This document shows, piece by piece, positions 27,474 to 36,220 of a stretch of DNA of 64,000 nucleotides. The notes beneath the pieces are model-generated. The model did not search any database. It saw only the letters and a program-made list of their open reading frames with translations, and had not been told where the DNA came from. The stretch is taken from positions 62,001-126,000 of the forward strand of contig CANMQX010000001.1 in assembly GCA_947500135.1 (NCBI GenBank). The letters are read 5' to 3'. A program made the translations under genes and the position numbers. The DNA comes from an uncultured Paracoccaceae bacterium. GTDB taxonomy: Bacteria > Pseudomonadota > Alphaproteobacteria > Rhodobacterales > Rhodobacteraceae. Every line of letters begins with the position of its first letter. The first letter of the stretch is position 1.

Positions 27474-28313
27474 CTATCCTTTGACTGCGCCGGACGTGAG
27501 GCCCTGCACAAGGTAGCGTTGAATGAAGATGAAAAAGAGACAGCTTGGGATCAGCGCGAGCACACCGGCCGCCATCATCTGCCCCCAATCGACGGAGAAT
27601 TTTGATACAAATGTCAGCAAACCGACTGGGAAGGTCATCGCCTCATTTTTGGAAATCAGCATCAATGCGAACAACAACTCCGACCACGCGGCGGTGAAGA
27701 CAAAGCCAAGCGTCGCGCCAAGCCCTGGTAGCGTCAGCGGGAAGATCACCTTGCGCAGCGCTTGAAAGCGCGAACAGCCGTCCATCATCGCGGCCTCTTC
27801 TAAGTCTTTCGGGATGCCATCGAAGAAGGACTGCATCAGGAAGGTCGCGAAGGGGATGTTAAATGCGGTATAGACCACGATCAGCGATGTAAGTGAATTG
27901 AGCATCCCCAAGGAGGCTACGATCTTATAGATCGGCGCGATGATCATCAGCAGTGGGAACATCTGGGTGATGAGCATGACTGCGATGATGATTCTCTTGC
28001 CGCCGAAATCAAAGCGCGAAAACGCATATCCCGCGCCTGCCGCGATAAGCGTCGTGGCCGCTGCGGTCCCAAGCGAGACGTAAAGTGAATTACCGAAATA
28101 GGCGAGAAAGTCAGTCTGGAACAGGACCGTGCGGAAGTTGTCCAGTGTCAGCGATGAGGGCCAAAGCTGCGTACCTTCCGTGAAGATCAACTGATCCGGC
28201 GTGATGGCGATTTTCAGCAGCCAGTACAGTGGGAACAGCGCGAAGGTCAGATACCCCAGCAAAGCCGCATATTTGCCGATGGCCAGCAGGGGACGTGACT
28301 GTGCAATAGCCAT
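27474..28313 (-). CDS. Carbohydrate ABC transporter permease (MalG type)
   Basis: A 279-residue inner-membrane permease with six predicted helices and the EAA loop EEAAMMDGCSRFQALRKVIFPL. The start at 28313 (MAIAQSRPLLAIG) is chosen because a GAGG site precedes it and the longer open frame overlaps the upstream gene. It pairs with the MalF-type permease 7 nt upstream. Confidence 0.93.
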   Translation of the reverse strand: MAIAQSRPLLAIGKYAALLGYLTFALFPLYWLLKIAITPDQLIFTEGTQLWPSSLTLDNFRTVLFQTDFLAYFGNSLYVSLGTAAATTLIAAGAGYAFSRFDFGGKRIIIAVMLITQMFPLLMIIAPIYKIVASLGMLNSLTSLIVVYTAFNIPFATFLMQSFFDGIPKDLEEAAMMDGCSRFQALRKVIFPLTLPGLGATLGFVFTAAWSELLFALMLISKNEAMTFPVGLLTFVSKFSVDWGQMMAAGVLALIPSCLFFIFIQRYLVQGLTSGAVKG

Positions 28314-28320
28314 GGGAACC

Positions 28321-29256
28321 TCAGATCTTGACCAGCTTCTTGCGAAGCCAAAGCAAAATGACCGCGTAAACCAGCAAGATGCCAAGAAGCGCCACAGCGA
28401 TGGCAGAGGCATAGCCGAAGTCGAGTCTACGGAACGCGGTTGTGAAAATATACGAACTGACGATCTGTGTTGAGTTTGCAGGCCCGCCGCCGGTCATGAC
28501 GTAGATGAGATCAGCGAAATTCGCGATCCAGATCGTGCGCAGCATCACTGTGATTGCGATCATTGGCGCCAAGAACGGTAGAGTGATCTTAGTGAAAGTC
28601 TGCCATGGGGACGCGCCGTCGATCTCTGCCGCTTCGTACAATTCGCCCGGAATGGATTGCAACGCGGCCAACAGCGTGATCGCAAAGAACGGTACGCCGA
28701 ACCAGATATTGGCCACAATCGGGCCCCACATGGCAAGGTCAGGGTCGCCCATGATGTTGTAGGGTTCTGACAAAATGCCAAGGGCGGCCATCCAATGAGG
28801 CAGAGGGCCAATCACGGGGTTGAACAGCCATGCCCATGTGAGCGCTGATAGGAACGTCGGTACGGCCCATGGCAAAAAGACCAGCGCTTGGAACAGTTTC
28901 TTGCCAACGAATTGCGTGTTGAGCAGCATCGCAAGGCCGAGGCCTAACAGGAACTGGAAGCTGATCGACCAGAACGTCCACCAGAAGGTGTTTTCCAATG
29001 CGAGCCAGAATTTGCGGTCAGACCAGAGCTTTTGGTAATTCTCAAACCCCACCCAGCCGGTGTTGAATGGGTTAAGCAGCTCTATGGACTGAAAGGAATA
29101 AGAGATGCCGATGATCAGAGGGATCATCATCACGGTGCCGATGAGAAATATCCCCGGTGACAAATAAAGGAACGGCTCCACCATATAATGCCAGTAAAGC
29201 GAGCGTCGTGCCCGGGAACTCCCGGGCATGACTTGTGTTTGTTGACCCGGTGTCAC
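28321..29256 (-). CDS. Sugar ABC transporter permease (MalF type)
   Basis: An inner-membrane permease of about 311 residues with six helices and the EAA loop YEAAEIDGASPWQTFTKITLP. The start is uncertain: a GTG at 29256 overlapping the binding-protein stop (GTGA) is chosen; an ATG at 29229 (MPGSSRARRSLYW) is the alternative. It forms the channel with the MalG-type partner. Confidence 0.92.
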   Translation of the reverse strand: MTPGQQTQVMPGSSRARRSLYWHYMVEPFLYLSPGIFLIGTVMMIPLIIGISYSFQSIELLNPFNTGWVGFENYQKLWSDRKFWLALENTFWWTFWSISFQFLLGLGLAMLLNTQFVGKKLFQALVFLPWAVPTFLSALTWAWLFNPVIGPLPHWMAALGILSEPYNIMGDPDLAMWGPIVANIWFGVPFFAITLLAALQSIPGELYEAAEIDGASPWQTFTKITLPFLAPMIAITVMLRTIWIANFADLIYVMTGGGPANSTQIVSSYIFTTAFRRLDFGYASAIAVALLGILLVYAVILLWLRKKLVKI

Positions 29257-30512
29257 TGCTTTGCTTTCCACTTGGCGTATTCGGATGTCAGCAATTCTGC
29301 CCATTCGTCAGCGACGTCCTGCGCGCTGCGTTGCCCCAACAGCGCTTCCTGGCTGGTTTCCAACAGAACAGTGCTGCCAAAATAGCCCCATTGCTCCAGA
29401 TAGGTCGGCATCACAGTCGGCTCATATTGTTCGCCGTTCAGCTCGTCGAACCAACCTTTGAATTGCTCTGTCTGGAAATACGGATCCTGATCTGCACCCT
29501 TATGGATTGGGATCACGCCCACGCGCTTAGACCATATGGAGTTGGCCTCGGGCGAGGAAAGTGTCGCGACAAGATCGAATGCTTCATCTTCATGTTGGGT
29601 CGAACTGAAAACGGACCAACCCGCAAATCCGATGGTCGGGAAGGCTTTGCCAGATGGCCCAACAGGCATCGGGATCACGGCAAAGTCTTCCGCTGGCATC
29701 CGCTCTGCAATGGCGATCAAAGCATCCGGGTCTTGGTCGAGGAATGCACAAGTCCCTGAGTAGAAGCCAGCAACGATTTCGTTGAAGCCCCAGTTGACAC
29801 TGTCCTTGGGCGCATAGCCATTCTGGTACATGTCGATCATGAACTGAATGCCTTCAACAGAGCCCGGCTCGTTGATGCGGCTTTGCCCGTCTTCGGTAAA
29901 GAACTCGTTGGTACCGTTCATCGTAGCAGCGAACATGATCCAGCCATTGGTGCCGCCGGGACCACCACGCAGGCAATATCCTGACTTGCCCGGCAGTTCA
30001 GATACGGCGGCCGAGGCGGCCATGAATTCTTCCATTGTGCCCGGTGGGTTTTCGATACCGGCCTCAGCCAGCAGTTTCTTGTTGTAGAACATCGCCCGCA
30101 GGTAGAAGCCGTATGGGATCATATAAAGATCACCAGCTTGGCTGCCCATCGCGACAGTTTTGTCGGTCAGCGTCGCGCCGTGCTCCCACCCTGCCACGTG
30201 TTCTGTCAGGCTGGCCAGCTGGCCTGAGCCTGCGTAAAGCGCTTGCCAAGTGTCGGGCATTTCAACCACGTCGGGGATGTCCCCACCAGCGACCATTGTG
30301 GCAAGTTTCTCAAAGGCTTGCCCCCACGGCAGGCTAACAATCTCTACCGTAACACCCGGATTTGCGGCTTCGTAGCTGTCGACAATGCCTTGCAAAACTT
30401 CGGTCCGCTCTGGGCTGGTGATCACTTCGACCAGCTTTAGCGTCGTATCGGCGTACGCTCCGCTCGCCATTAAGATGGTAGCAGTGCTGAGTGTGGTTAA
30501 CATTCGTCTCAT
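29253..30512 (-). CDS. Periplasmic sugar-binding protein of ABC transporter (family 1)
   Basis: A 419-residue extracellular solute-binding protein with a signal peptide (residues 1-21, MRRMLTTLSTATILMASGAYA). The mature part shows the family 1 fold pattern (GIVDSYEAANPGVTVEIVSLPWGQAFEKLATMVAGG). A GGAAGG site precedes the ATG. It lies 46 nt downstream of the PLP enzyme gene; being first among the transport genes is usual. The ligand cannot be predicted; it is probably a sugar or sugar conjugate. Confidence 0.92.
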   Translation of the reverse strand: MRRMLTTLSTATILMASGAYADTTLKLVEVITSPERTEVLQGIVDSYEAANPGVTVEIVSLPWGQAFEKLATMVAGGDIPDVVEMPDTWQALYAGSGQLASLTEHVAGWEHGATLTDKTVAMGSQAGDLYMIPYGFYLRAMFYNKKLLAEAGIENPPGTMEEFMAASAAVSELPGKSGYCLRGGPGGTNGWIMFAATMNGTNEFFTEDGQSRINEPGSVEGIQFMIDMYQNGYAPKDSVNWGFNEIVAGFYSGTCAFLDQDPDALIAIAERMPAEDFAVIPMPVGPSGKAFPTIGFAGWSVFSSTQHEDEAFDLVATLSSPEANSIWSKRVGVIPIHKGADQDPYFQTEQFKGWFDELNGEQYEPTVMPTYLEQWGYFGSTVLLETSQEALLGQRSAQDVADEWAELLTSEYAKWKAKQ

Positions 30513-30558
30513 TGTGAATTTCCTTCCGTGTTAGTTGGTGACAGCGTCTTGATGCCAG

Positions 30559-31710
30559 TCAGGCTGCGCCTTTGCTGAGAGCGACCATAAAGTCCGCCCA
30601 AAGATCTTCTGCGTCCTCTAGTCCAAGGTTCAGTCGAACCAAGTTCGGAGAGACGCCAAATTTCTGCATTGAGTTCTGTTCGCCAGCCTGCGCCAACCCC
30701 ACGCGTGCGGGCAGGATCAGGCTTTCGAACCCACCCCAACTGACCCCAAGCCGGAAATGCGCGAGTGCGTCGGAGAATTTTGGAATGTCGACACTGTCAT
30801 CAAACTCGATCGACATAAGGCCGGACCGACCTGTCAGGCCCGGTACCGCATTTGCGCCGGGACTATTGATCTTGCGCACTTGGGGAATGGTCGCCAGGCG
30901 ATCTACGAACAAGTTGGCGGTGGCCTGATGCTGCATCATACGCGCATTCAACGTGCGCAATCCGCGTGTCAGCAGGAACGCCTCGAACGGGGCAAGTTTT
31001 GCGCCAAGAAGCGGAAGGGTCAGATCACGGATGCGAGAGATATGCTCTAGGGAGGAGATAACAACCCCCGCAACCGTGTCCGAATGCCCCGAGATATACT
31101 TCGAGGCTGAGTGCACAACGATATCGATGCCAAGCGTCAGCGGGCGCTGAAACAAGGGGCTGGCCCATGAATTATCGATCATGGTTACGGCTTGATGCCG
31201 TTGCGCGTGACCTGCCACTTTCACCAAATTCATTGGCGTGAAGACGACGGAATTCGGGCTTTCCAGATAGGCCAGATCAACGCCTTCAAGCAGGCCTGCG
31301 TCGTTCTCAAACGCTTCAACCGAATGATAGCTGATCTCGACCCCAAAGGGGCGCAGGATACGTTCCATGAAGCGGTATGTGTCTGGATAAACATGTTCGA
31401 CGCAGGCAATCCGGCTGCCCGGTTTCACGAATGCCAGCAGCGTCGAGGTGATCGCCGCAATGCCAGAGGCGAATCCGATGGCGGCCTCACCTTGTTCTGC
31501 ATTGGCCATCAATTGCTCAAACGCTGCAACCGTGGGGTTCTGAACGCGTGTGTATATCGGCTGATCAGAGCGACCTGCCATGCGATCTTCGAAGTCCTGA
31601 TAGGTGTCAAACGAGAAAAGCGAGGTTTGCACGATCGGGGGTGTCATCGATCCGTTAGCGTCGTCAAAGACCGTCGCCATCAGGGTTGCGAGGGTTTGTT
31701 CCTCAGACAT
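30559..31710 (-). CDS. Cys/Met-metabolism PLP enzyme (gamma-lyase/synthase-like)
   Basis: A 383-residue fold-type I PLP enzyme of the cystathionine gamma-synthase/methionine gamma-lyase family. The PLP-lysine is Lys204 in HSASKYISGHSDTVAGVV and the phosphate-contact YTR motif is at residues 53-55. Members catalyse gamma-elimination or gamma-replacement on homoserine/homocysteine derivatives. The ATG at 31710 has GGGGGACC upstream and overlaps the regulator gene by 8 bp. Its place in a sugar-uptake operon is unusual. Confidence 0.87.
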   Translation of the reverse strand: MSEEQTLATLMATVFDDANGSMTPPIVQTSLFSFDTYQDFEDRMAGRSDQPIYTRVQNPTVAAFEQLMANAEQGEAAIGFASGIAAITSTLLAFVKPGSRIACVEHVYPDTYRFMERILRPFGVEISYHSVEAFENDAGLLEGVDLAYLESPNSVVFTPMNLVKVAGHAQRHQAVTMIDNSWASPLFQRPLTLGIDIVVHSASKYISGHSDTVAGVVISSLEHISRIRDLTLPLLGAKLAPFEAFLLTRGLRTLNARMMQHQATANLFVDRLATIPQVRKINSPGANAVPGLTGRSGLMSIEFDDSVDIPKFSDALAHFRLGVSWGGFESLILPARVGLAQAGEQNSMQKFGVSPNLVRLNLGLEDAEDLWADFMVALSKGAA

Positions 31711-32452
31711 CTGGTCCCCCCAAGATCGCAATGACTTCCGCCTCAACCATGTCCATGATCCGCTCCATCACTTTGGCAGCAGCAGCGCCGTCCCCCTTGG
31801 CGACGGCACGGGCCAATTCAGGGTGCAAGGGTATCGTCGCCTGACCCAAATGTGGTTGTCCAAAAGGCGCTTCATAGATCGCGTTGAAGCCGTCTTGAAT
31901 CTGACGGATCAGTTGCTCGAATAGCGGATTGCCTGAGGCCTCGTGGATCGCGCTGTGAAACCGATGGTCTGCCGCGCGCCAATCTTCACCTGCCTCATAC
32001 ACCGCCATCAGTTCAGCTGCGCGTGCGATAATGATCAGGCCTTGCTGCTCGGTCATTTGTTTTGCCGCGACGCGCACGGCCTCGATTTCCAGCGGGCGCC
32101 GCACGGCATGAGTACGCAACAGGCTTTCTGCCTCAAGTTTCAGTGTCAAAGGCATGTGGATTGCGTTGGCAGAGACCTCAGCCGCGAGACGCGTGCCGGC
32201 CTTCTTGTTGCGGGTGACAATCCCCATGTTTTGCCACGCGATCAGCGCTTCGCGCACTTTTGAACGCCCGACATTCAGCTTTTTTGCTATTTCAATTTCT
32301 GGTGGCAACCGGTCCCCGACGCCTAGTTTGGCGCGTTCGATCATCACAGACAGCGCTTCGAGGACATCACGACTGTCACCTGACTGTTCAAGATGATCTA
32401 GCGCTTCACGCGAAGATGTCGGGCTCTTTGATGTTGCGTCTGCGTCGGTCAC
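31703..32452 (-). CDS. GntR/FadR-family transcriptional regulator
   Basis: A 249-residue regulator with a winged helix at about residues 30-95 (GDRLPPEIEIAKKLNVGRSKVREALIAWQNMGIV) and a helical FCD ligand-binding domain, with AVRRPLEIEAVRVAAKQMTEQQ and HRFHSAIHEASGNPLFEQLIRQ typical of FadR/VanR types. The start is a GTG at 32452. It is the first gene of the operon and most likely represses it in the absence of its substrate through the two palindromes just upstream. Confidence 0.9.
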   Translation of the reverse strand: MTDADATSKSPTSSREALDHLEQSGDSRDVLEALSVMIERAKLGVGDRLPPEIEIAKKLNVGRSKVREALIAWQNMGIVTRNKKAGTRLAAEVSANAIHMPLTLKLEAESLLRTHAVRRPLEIEAVRVAAKQMTEQQGLIIIARAAELMAVYEAGEDWRAADHRFHSAIHEASGNPLFEQLIRQIQDGFNAIYEAPFGQPHLGQATIPLHPELARAVAKGDGAAAAKVMERIMDMVEAEVIAILGGPDV

Positions 32453-32488
32453 GGGAAACTCATTTTTGCTGTTAATACACTACAGCAT

Positions 32489-32525
32489 ATAATGTCCCAC
32501 ATAATCAAGTTAATGTCGGACATTA
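32489..32525. promoter_or_regulatory. Paired palindromic operators of the sugar operon
   Basis: Two related palindromes, ATAATGTCCCACATAAT (32489-32505) and TAATGTCGGACATTA (32511-32525), have centres 21 bp apart (two helical turns). Both share the TGTC-(1)-GACA-like core of FadR-subfamily operators. They lie 37-74 bp upstream of the regulator start, in an AT-rich segment that probably includes the promoter. Confidence 0.75.
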
Positions 32526-32530
32526 TAATT

Positions 32531-32976
32531 TTATCAAACAAATTAATAGCTTATGAAAGTTCCTGGCCAATCAACACTAAAATCTGAATAGACTGATTCC
32601 CAAATTTGATTCCCTGTAGCTGGGATTGGACTTGGGTTTTGAGGCGCGTTTCGAGTCGGAATTAAACGCGCAAGGCATCAACACCAAACCATAACGTTCG
32701 ATTTACGCACGCTCGAAGGAGTTGAGAGTTTCTGAACTACTGCGAACGTCAAACGTCCTATCATTTCGCTGGGGTGTTTTTGAGCTAAGATATTGATGTC
32801 AAAGTGGATCGCGAACAATCGCTGAACCACCACTGGTCACATTCCATCAAGCCACTCAGACTTCGCCTGCCCGCATAAAATGGACATTCAGCTATCAGAC
32901 TTGAATGGCAACTATGTCCCGCACAGCCGACACCAGAGTGTTCTCCGCTCCCCGCTGGAAGAACCGTTAATACAGC
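32531..32976. other. Intergenic region with no clear gene
   Basis: No open frame here has a ribosome binding site or a recognisable product. The part at 32531-32600 is AT-rich and belongs to the operon promoter; the rest has ordinary composition. A short frame ending in TAA at 32877-32879 could be a remnant but is too short to judge. Confidence 0.4.
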
Positions 32977-33006
32977 AAGACGCCGCCCAACAAAGGGCAG
33001 CGTCTT
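32977..33006 (-). terminator. Hairpin downstream of rne
   Basis: A stem AAGACGC/GCGTCTT plus GCCC/GGGC around one mismatch, with a 6-nt loop, lies 40 bp past the rne stop. The tail on the minus strand is not very T-rich (GCTGTATTAA), so the strength is uncertain. Confidence 0.5.
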
Positions 33007-33045
33007 ATATTGCTTGTCATCGCATCAGGGCGGAACAATCGCCGC

Positions 33046-35691
33046 CTAACCCCGACCCAGCGACCACCAGCCTTTGCGCTTGGGCTTGGCTGGCGCTTCG
33101 TCCGCGACAGGCTCTGGTGCCTTTGCGGCTGCCACCGGTTCCGCGACCTCTGCCGATCTGGGAGTTGGTGCCGGTGTGGCCGTGTCCGCCTTTGGTGCGG
33201 GTGCCTCTTCTGCTGCGGGCGCAGGTGCGTCCTCCGCCTTGGGTTTGGCCCGGCTGCGGCGCTTTGGTTTGGGCTTTTCTTCGGCTGCGGGTGCCGCCTC
33301 TTCCACCTGCGGTTCAGCAACAGCCTCGTCAGCCTTTGGCGCCACCTTCTTACGGACCCGCCGCTTGGGTTTGGTTGCCTCTTCAGCCGCCTCGACCTCG
33401 GGCTTCTCTGCGTCATCCGCAGGCGCAAGGTCGGCTTCGGGTTTTTCCTCTACCTTCTTTTTGCGGCTCCGTGTGCGCTTCGGCTTTTCTTCGGGGGCGG
33501 GAGCCTCCTCAGCAGCAGGTGCTGCATCTGCCTCTGACTGTTCTGCTGGCGCTGCATCCGCCGCCTGCTCTGCAGGGGTTGCGTCGCCTTCAGCCTGCAC
33601 ACCATCAGCCTGCTGCCCATCAGGACCATTACCGCCACCGCCACGCCGCCGCCGACGACGACGACGTTTGCGCTTGGGCCGGTCTTCAGTATCGGAGGTT
33701 TCCTCCGCCTCGGCCTCGACCAATGTGGTCGTATCCTCATCGTCATCATCCATGATCACGACCGAGGTGACGACAGGGGCGGCATCCGGTACCACGCGGG
33801 TGGCCGTCTTGAATTTCTCAATTGCGAAATCAGGCGACACAAGGGTCGGATCACATTCGATCCGCACCGACATGCCGTAACGGGCTTCGATATCAGCGAT
33901 ATGTTCGCGTTTGCCATTCATCAGGAAGTTGGCAATGGAAATCGGCGCCTTGATCAGCACCTCTTTGGAACGGCCACGCACGCCTTCTTCTTCAAGGGCA
34001 CGAATGATCGACAGGGCGACATTGTCGTCCGAGCGAAGCAAACCGGTGCCATGGCAATGCGAACACATCTGTGTCGTTGCCTCTAACATCCCCGGGCGCA
34101 AACGCTGACGCGACATCTCCATCAGGCCAAAGCCAGAGATACGACCCACCTGAATACGGGCGCGGTCGGTCTTCAGCTTGTCCTTGAACCGCTTTTCCAC
34201 CGACGCATTGTTGCGACGTTCATCCATGTCGATGAAGTCGATGACGATCAGACCAGCCAGATCGCGCAGGCGCAACTGGCGCGCCACCTCGTCGGCGGCT
34301 TCCAGATTGGTCTTCAGCGCGGTCTGCTCGATCGAGCCTTCCTTCGTCGCCCGGCCAGAGTTCACATCAATGGCCACCAAAGCCTCGGTAATCCCGATCA
34401 CGATATACCCGCCGGATGGCAGCTGCACAGTCGGATTGAACATGCCACCCAGATAGCCCTCAACCTGATAGCGGGCGTATAGCGGCAATTGCTCGGCATA
34501 GTATTTCACGTTCTTGGCGTGGGACGGCATGATCATCTTCATGAAGTCCTTGGCCGTCCGGTACCCCTGCTCACCCGCGACGATCACCTCGTCAATCTCT
34601 TTCGAATAAAGATCACGGATCGACCGTTTGATCAGGTCGCCTTCCTCATAAATCTTCGCCGGGGCGATGGATTTCAGGGTCAGCTCGCGGATCTGTTCCC
34701 ACATCCGTTGCAGATATTCGTAGTCACGCTTGATCTCTGCCCTGGTACGCTGTGATCCAGCGGTGCGGATGATCAAGCCCGCACCTTCGGGTACGGTCAT
34801 GGAACCCGCGATCTCTTTCAGTTTCTTACGGTCAGCGGCATTGGTGATCTTGCGGCTGATCCCACCGCCACGCGCGGTGTTCGGCATCAACACGCAGTAA
34901 CGGCCAGCAAGCGACAGATAAGTTGTCAGGGCGGCACCCTTATTGCCGCGCTCCTCTTTCACAACCTGAATCAGCAGGATCTGGCGAACCTTGATGACTT
35001 CCTGGATTTTGTAACGCTTCGGGCGGGGCTTGCGCACCGGGCGCACCTCGTCAGTGTCATCCTCTTCGGCGACACTTTCGATGGTCTCGTCCTTGGACCG
35101 GGGATCGACCTTGGGCTGATCATCTTCGTCGTCATCATCATCTTCGCCAGCCGCAGGCGTGTCGACGGGGGTTTCGGCCACCAGCTCCATGGGCGAACTG
35201 CCCTCTTCGCTGTCTTCCACGTCAAAGGTTTCCATACCCGCGATATCGCCGGATGTTTCCTCTTCGGGGGTTTCAACCTCGGCTGTTGCAACAGGATCGT
35301 CGCCCTCAACCTCGGCCGCCTTGGCCTTGCGGCGGCGACGCTTTGGTTTGGGCTTTTCGTCCCTTTCGGCTTCAGCCTCCGCCTCAGCCTTCAGGCTTTC
35401 AGCATAGGCTTTTTCCTCGGCGATCAGCGCCTCGCGATCCGCAACCGGGATCTGATAATAGTCTGGATGGATTTCCGAGAAGGCAAGAAAACCATGGCGA
35501 TTGCCGCCATAGTCCACAAAAGCGGCCTGCAGTGACGGTTCAACCCGTGTCACCTTGGCCAGATAGATATTCCCAGCAAGCTGACGCTTGAACTGGCTTT
35601 CGAAATCAAATTCCTCGACTTTGTTTCCGTCTACTACGACAACGCGGGTTTCCTCCGCATGTGTCGCATCGATTAGCATTTTTTTTGGCAT
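33046..35691 (-). CDS. rne: Ribonuclease E
   Basis: An 881-residue endoribonuclease of the RNase E/G family that starts mRNA decay and processes rRNA and tRNA. The ATG at 35691 (MPKKMLIDATHAEE) matches the family start. An S1 RNA-binding domain (about residues 36-110) is split by a long acidic insertion of about 110 residues. The catalytic DNase I-like domain has VAIDVNSGRATKEGSIEQTA and GLIVIDFIDM, and the zinc-link CSHCHGTG follows. The last 220 residues are low-complexity Ala/Pro/Glu/Lys with an Arg-rich block (RKRRRRRRRR), probably the degradosome scaffold. Confidence 0.93.
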   Translation of the reverse strand: MPKKMLIDATHAEETRVVVVDGNKVEEFDFESQFKRQLAGNIYLAKVTRVEPSLQAAFVDYGGNRHGFLAFSEIHPDYYQIPVADREALIAEEKAYAESLKAEAEAEAERDEKPKPKRRRRKAKAAEVEGDDPVATAEVETPEEETSGDIAGMETFDVEDSEEGSSPMELVAETPVDTPAAGEDDDDDEDDQPKVDPRSKDETIESVAEEDDTDEVRPVRKPRPKRYKIQEVIKVRQILLIQVVKEERGNKGAALTTYLSLAGRYCVLMPNTARGGGISRKITNAADRKKLKEIAGSMTVPEGAGLIIRTAGSQRTRAEIKRDYEYLQRMWEQIRELTLKSIAPAKIYEEGDLIKRSIRDLYSKEIDEVIVAGEQGYRTAKDFMKMIMPSHAKNVKYYAEQLPLYARYQVEGYLGGMFNPTVQLPSGGYIVIGITEALVAIDVNSGRATKEGSIEQTALKTNLEAADEVARQLRLRDLAGLIVIDFIDMDERRNNASVEKRFKDKLKTDRARIQVGRISGFGLMEMSRQRLRPGMLEATTQMCSHCHGTGLLRSDDNVALSIIRALEEEGVRGRSKEVLIKAPISIANFLMNGKREHIADIEARYGMSVRIECDPTLVSPDFAIEKFKTATRVVPDAAPVVTSVVIMDDDDEDTTTLVEAEAEETSDTEDRPKRKRRRRRRRRGGGGNGPDGQQADGVQAEGDATPAEQAADAAPAEQSEADAAPAAEEAPAPEEKPKRTRSRKKKVEEKPEADLAPADDAEKPEVEAAEEATKPKRRVRKKVAPKADEAVAEPQVEEAAPAAEEKPKPKRRSRAKPKAEDAPAPAAEEAPAPKADTATPAPTPRSAEVAEPVAAAKAPEPVADEAPAKPKRKGWWSLGRG

Positions 35692-36220
35692 ATTGTCCGT
35701 TCGCACATAACCCCGGTGGCCCCCCTGGGGGGGCGGTGGTCCGTGTTATATGTCTGATTAAGGCGATCCGCGCGCTCGCAAAACCGGGGCCCCTCGGGGC
35801 CGCACTGTCTTGCCTGTCATAGCCTGCGCGTTGCATCGCGTTTCTTCTCCGACCGCATGTAATCTGCGGCCCGTTCAAGGCCCGGTCTGCGTTTGAGTCG
35901 ACGCAGCCAGAGCGTTCTTCTGGTCAAACTGACCAAATCAGCTGTCTTACCGGTAACAGACCCACGGTCCAAATCAACCAAGACAGAGAATTCTCCCGAA
36001 TGGCTCCGCACAACGTCGTACGGGCATCCGTACCTCATACATAAGGGAGGAAGGTCAGGTATTACAATGACAATTTGCATCCCTAGTGATCACGACCCCA
36101 CGATAAGGCCGGATGGCATACACAACCATTGGTTGAGTAAAGGTCCTGAAACGCTAGTCAAGGTGAACCAATTCTTCAGCATTGGGCTTTATCGCATACG
36201 TTCTGGAACAGGAGCCATGA
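35692..36220. other. rne leader and divergent promoter region
   Basis: There is no confident gene. On the minus strand this is the long leader of rne, with GC-rich self-complementary segments (for example GGGGCCCC near 35788-35795) that could fold and allow the feedback on rne known in other bacteria. A minus-strand frame of 87 codons at 35817-36080 lacks a good ribosome binding site. The plus-strand promoter of the GGDEF-EAL gene should lie near the right end. Confidence 0.4.

Noticed and set aside
33010-33880. Long plus-strand open frames of Ala/Ser/Gly- and Arg/Pro-rich composition
   Set aside because: They are antisense shadows of the low-complexity RNase E tail and have no ribosome binding site.
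35817-36080. Minus-strand frame of 87 codons upstream of rne
   Set aside because: Its AGGG lies directly against the ATG, no family is recognised, and it lies in the rne leader; not strong enough to list as a gene.
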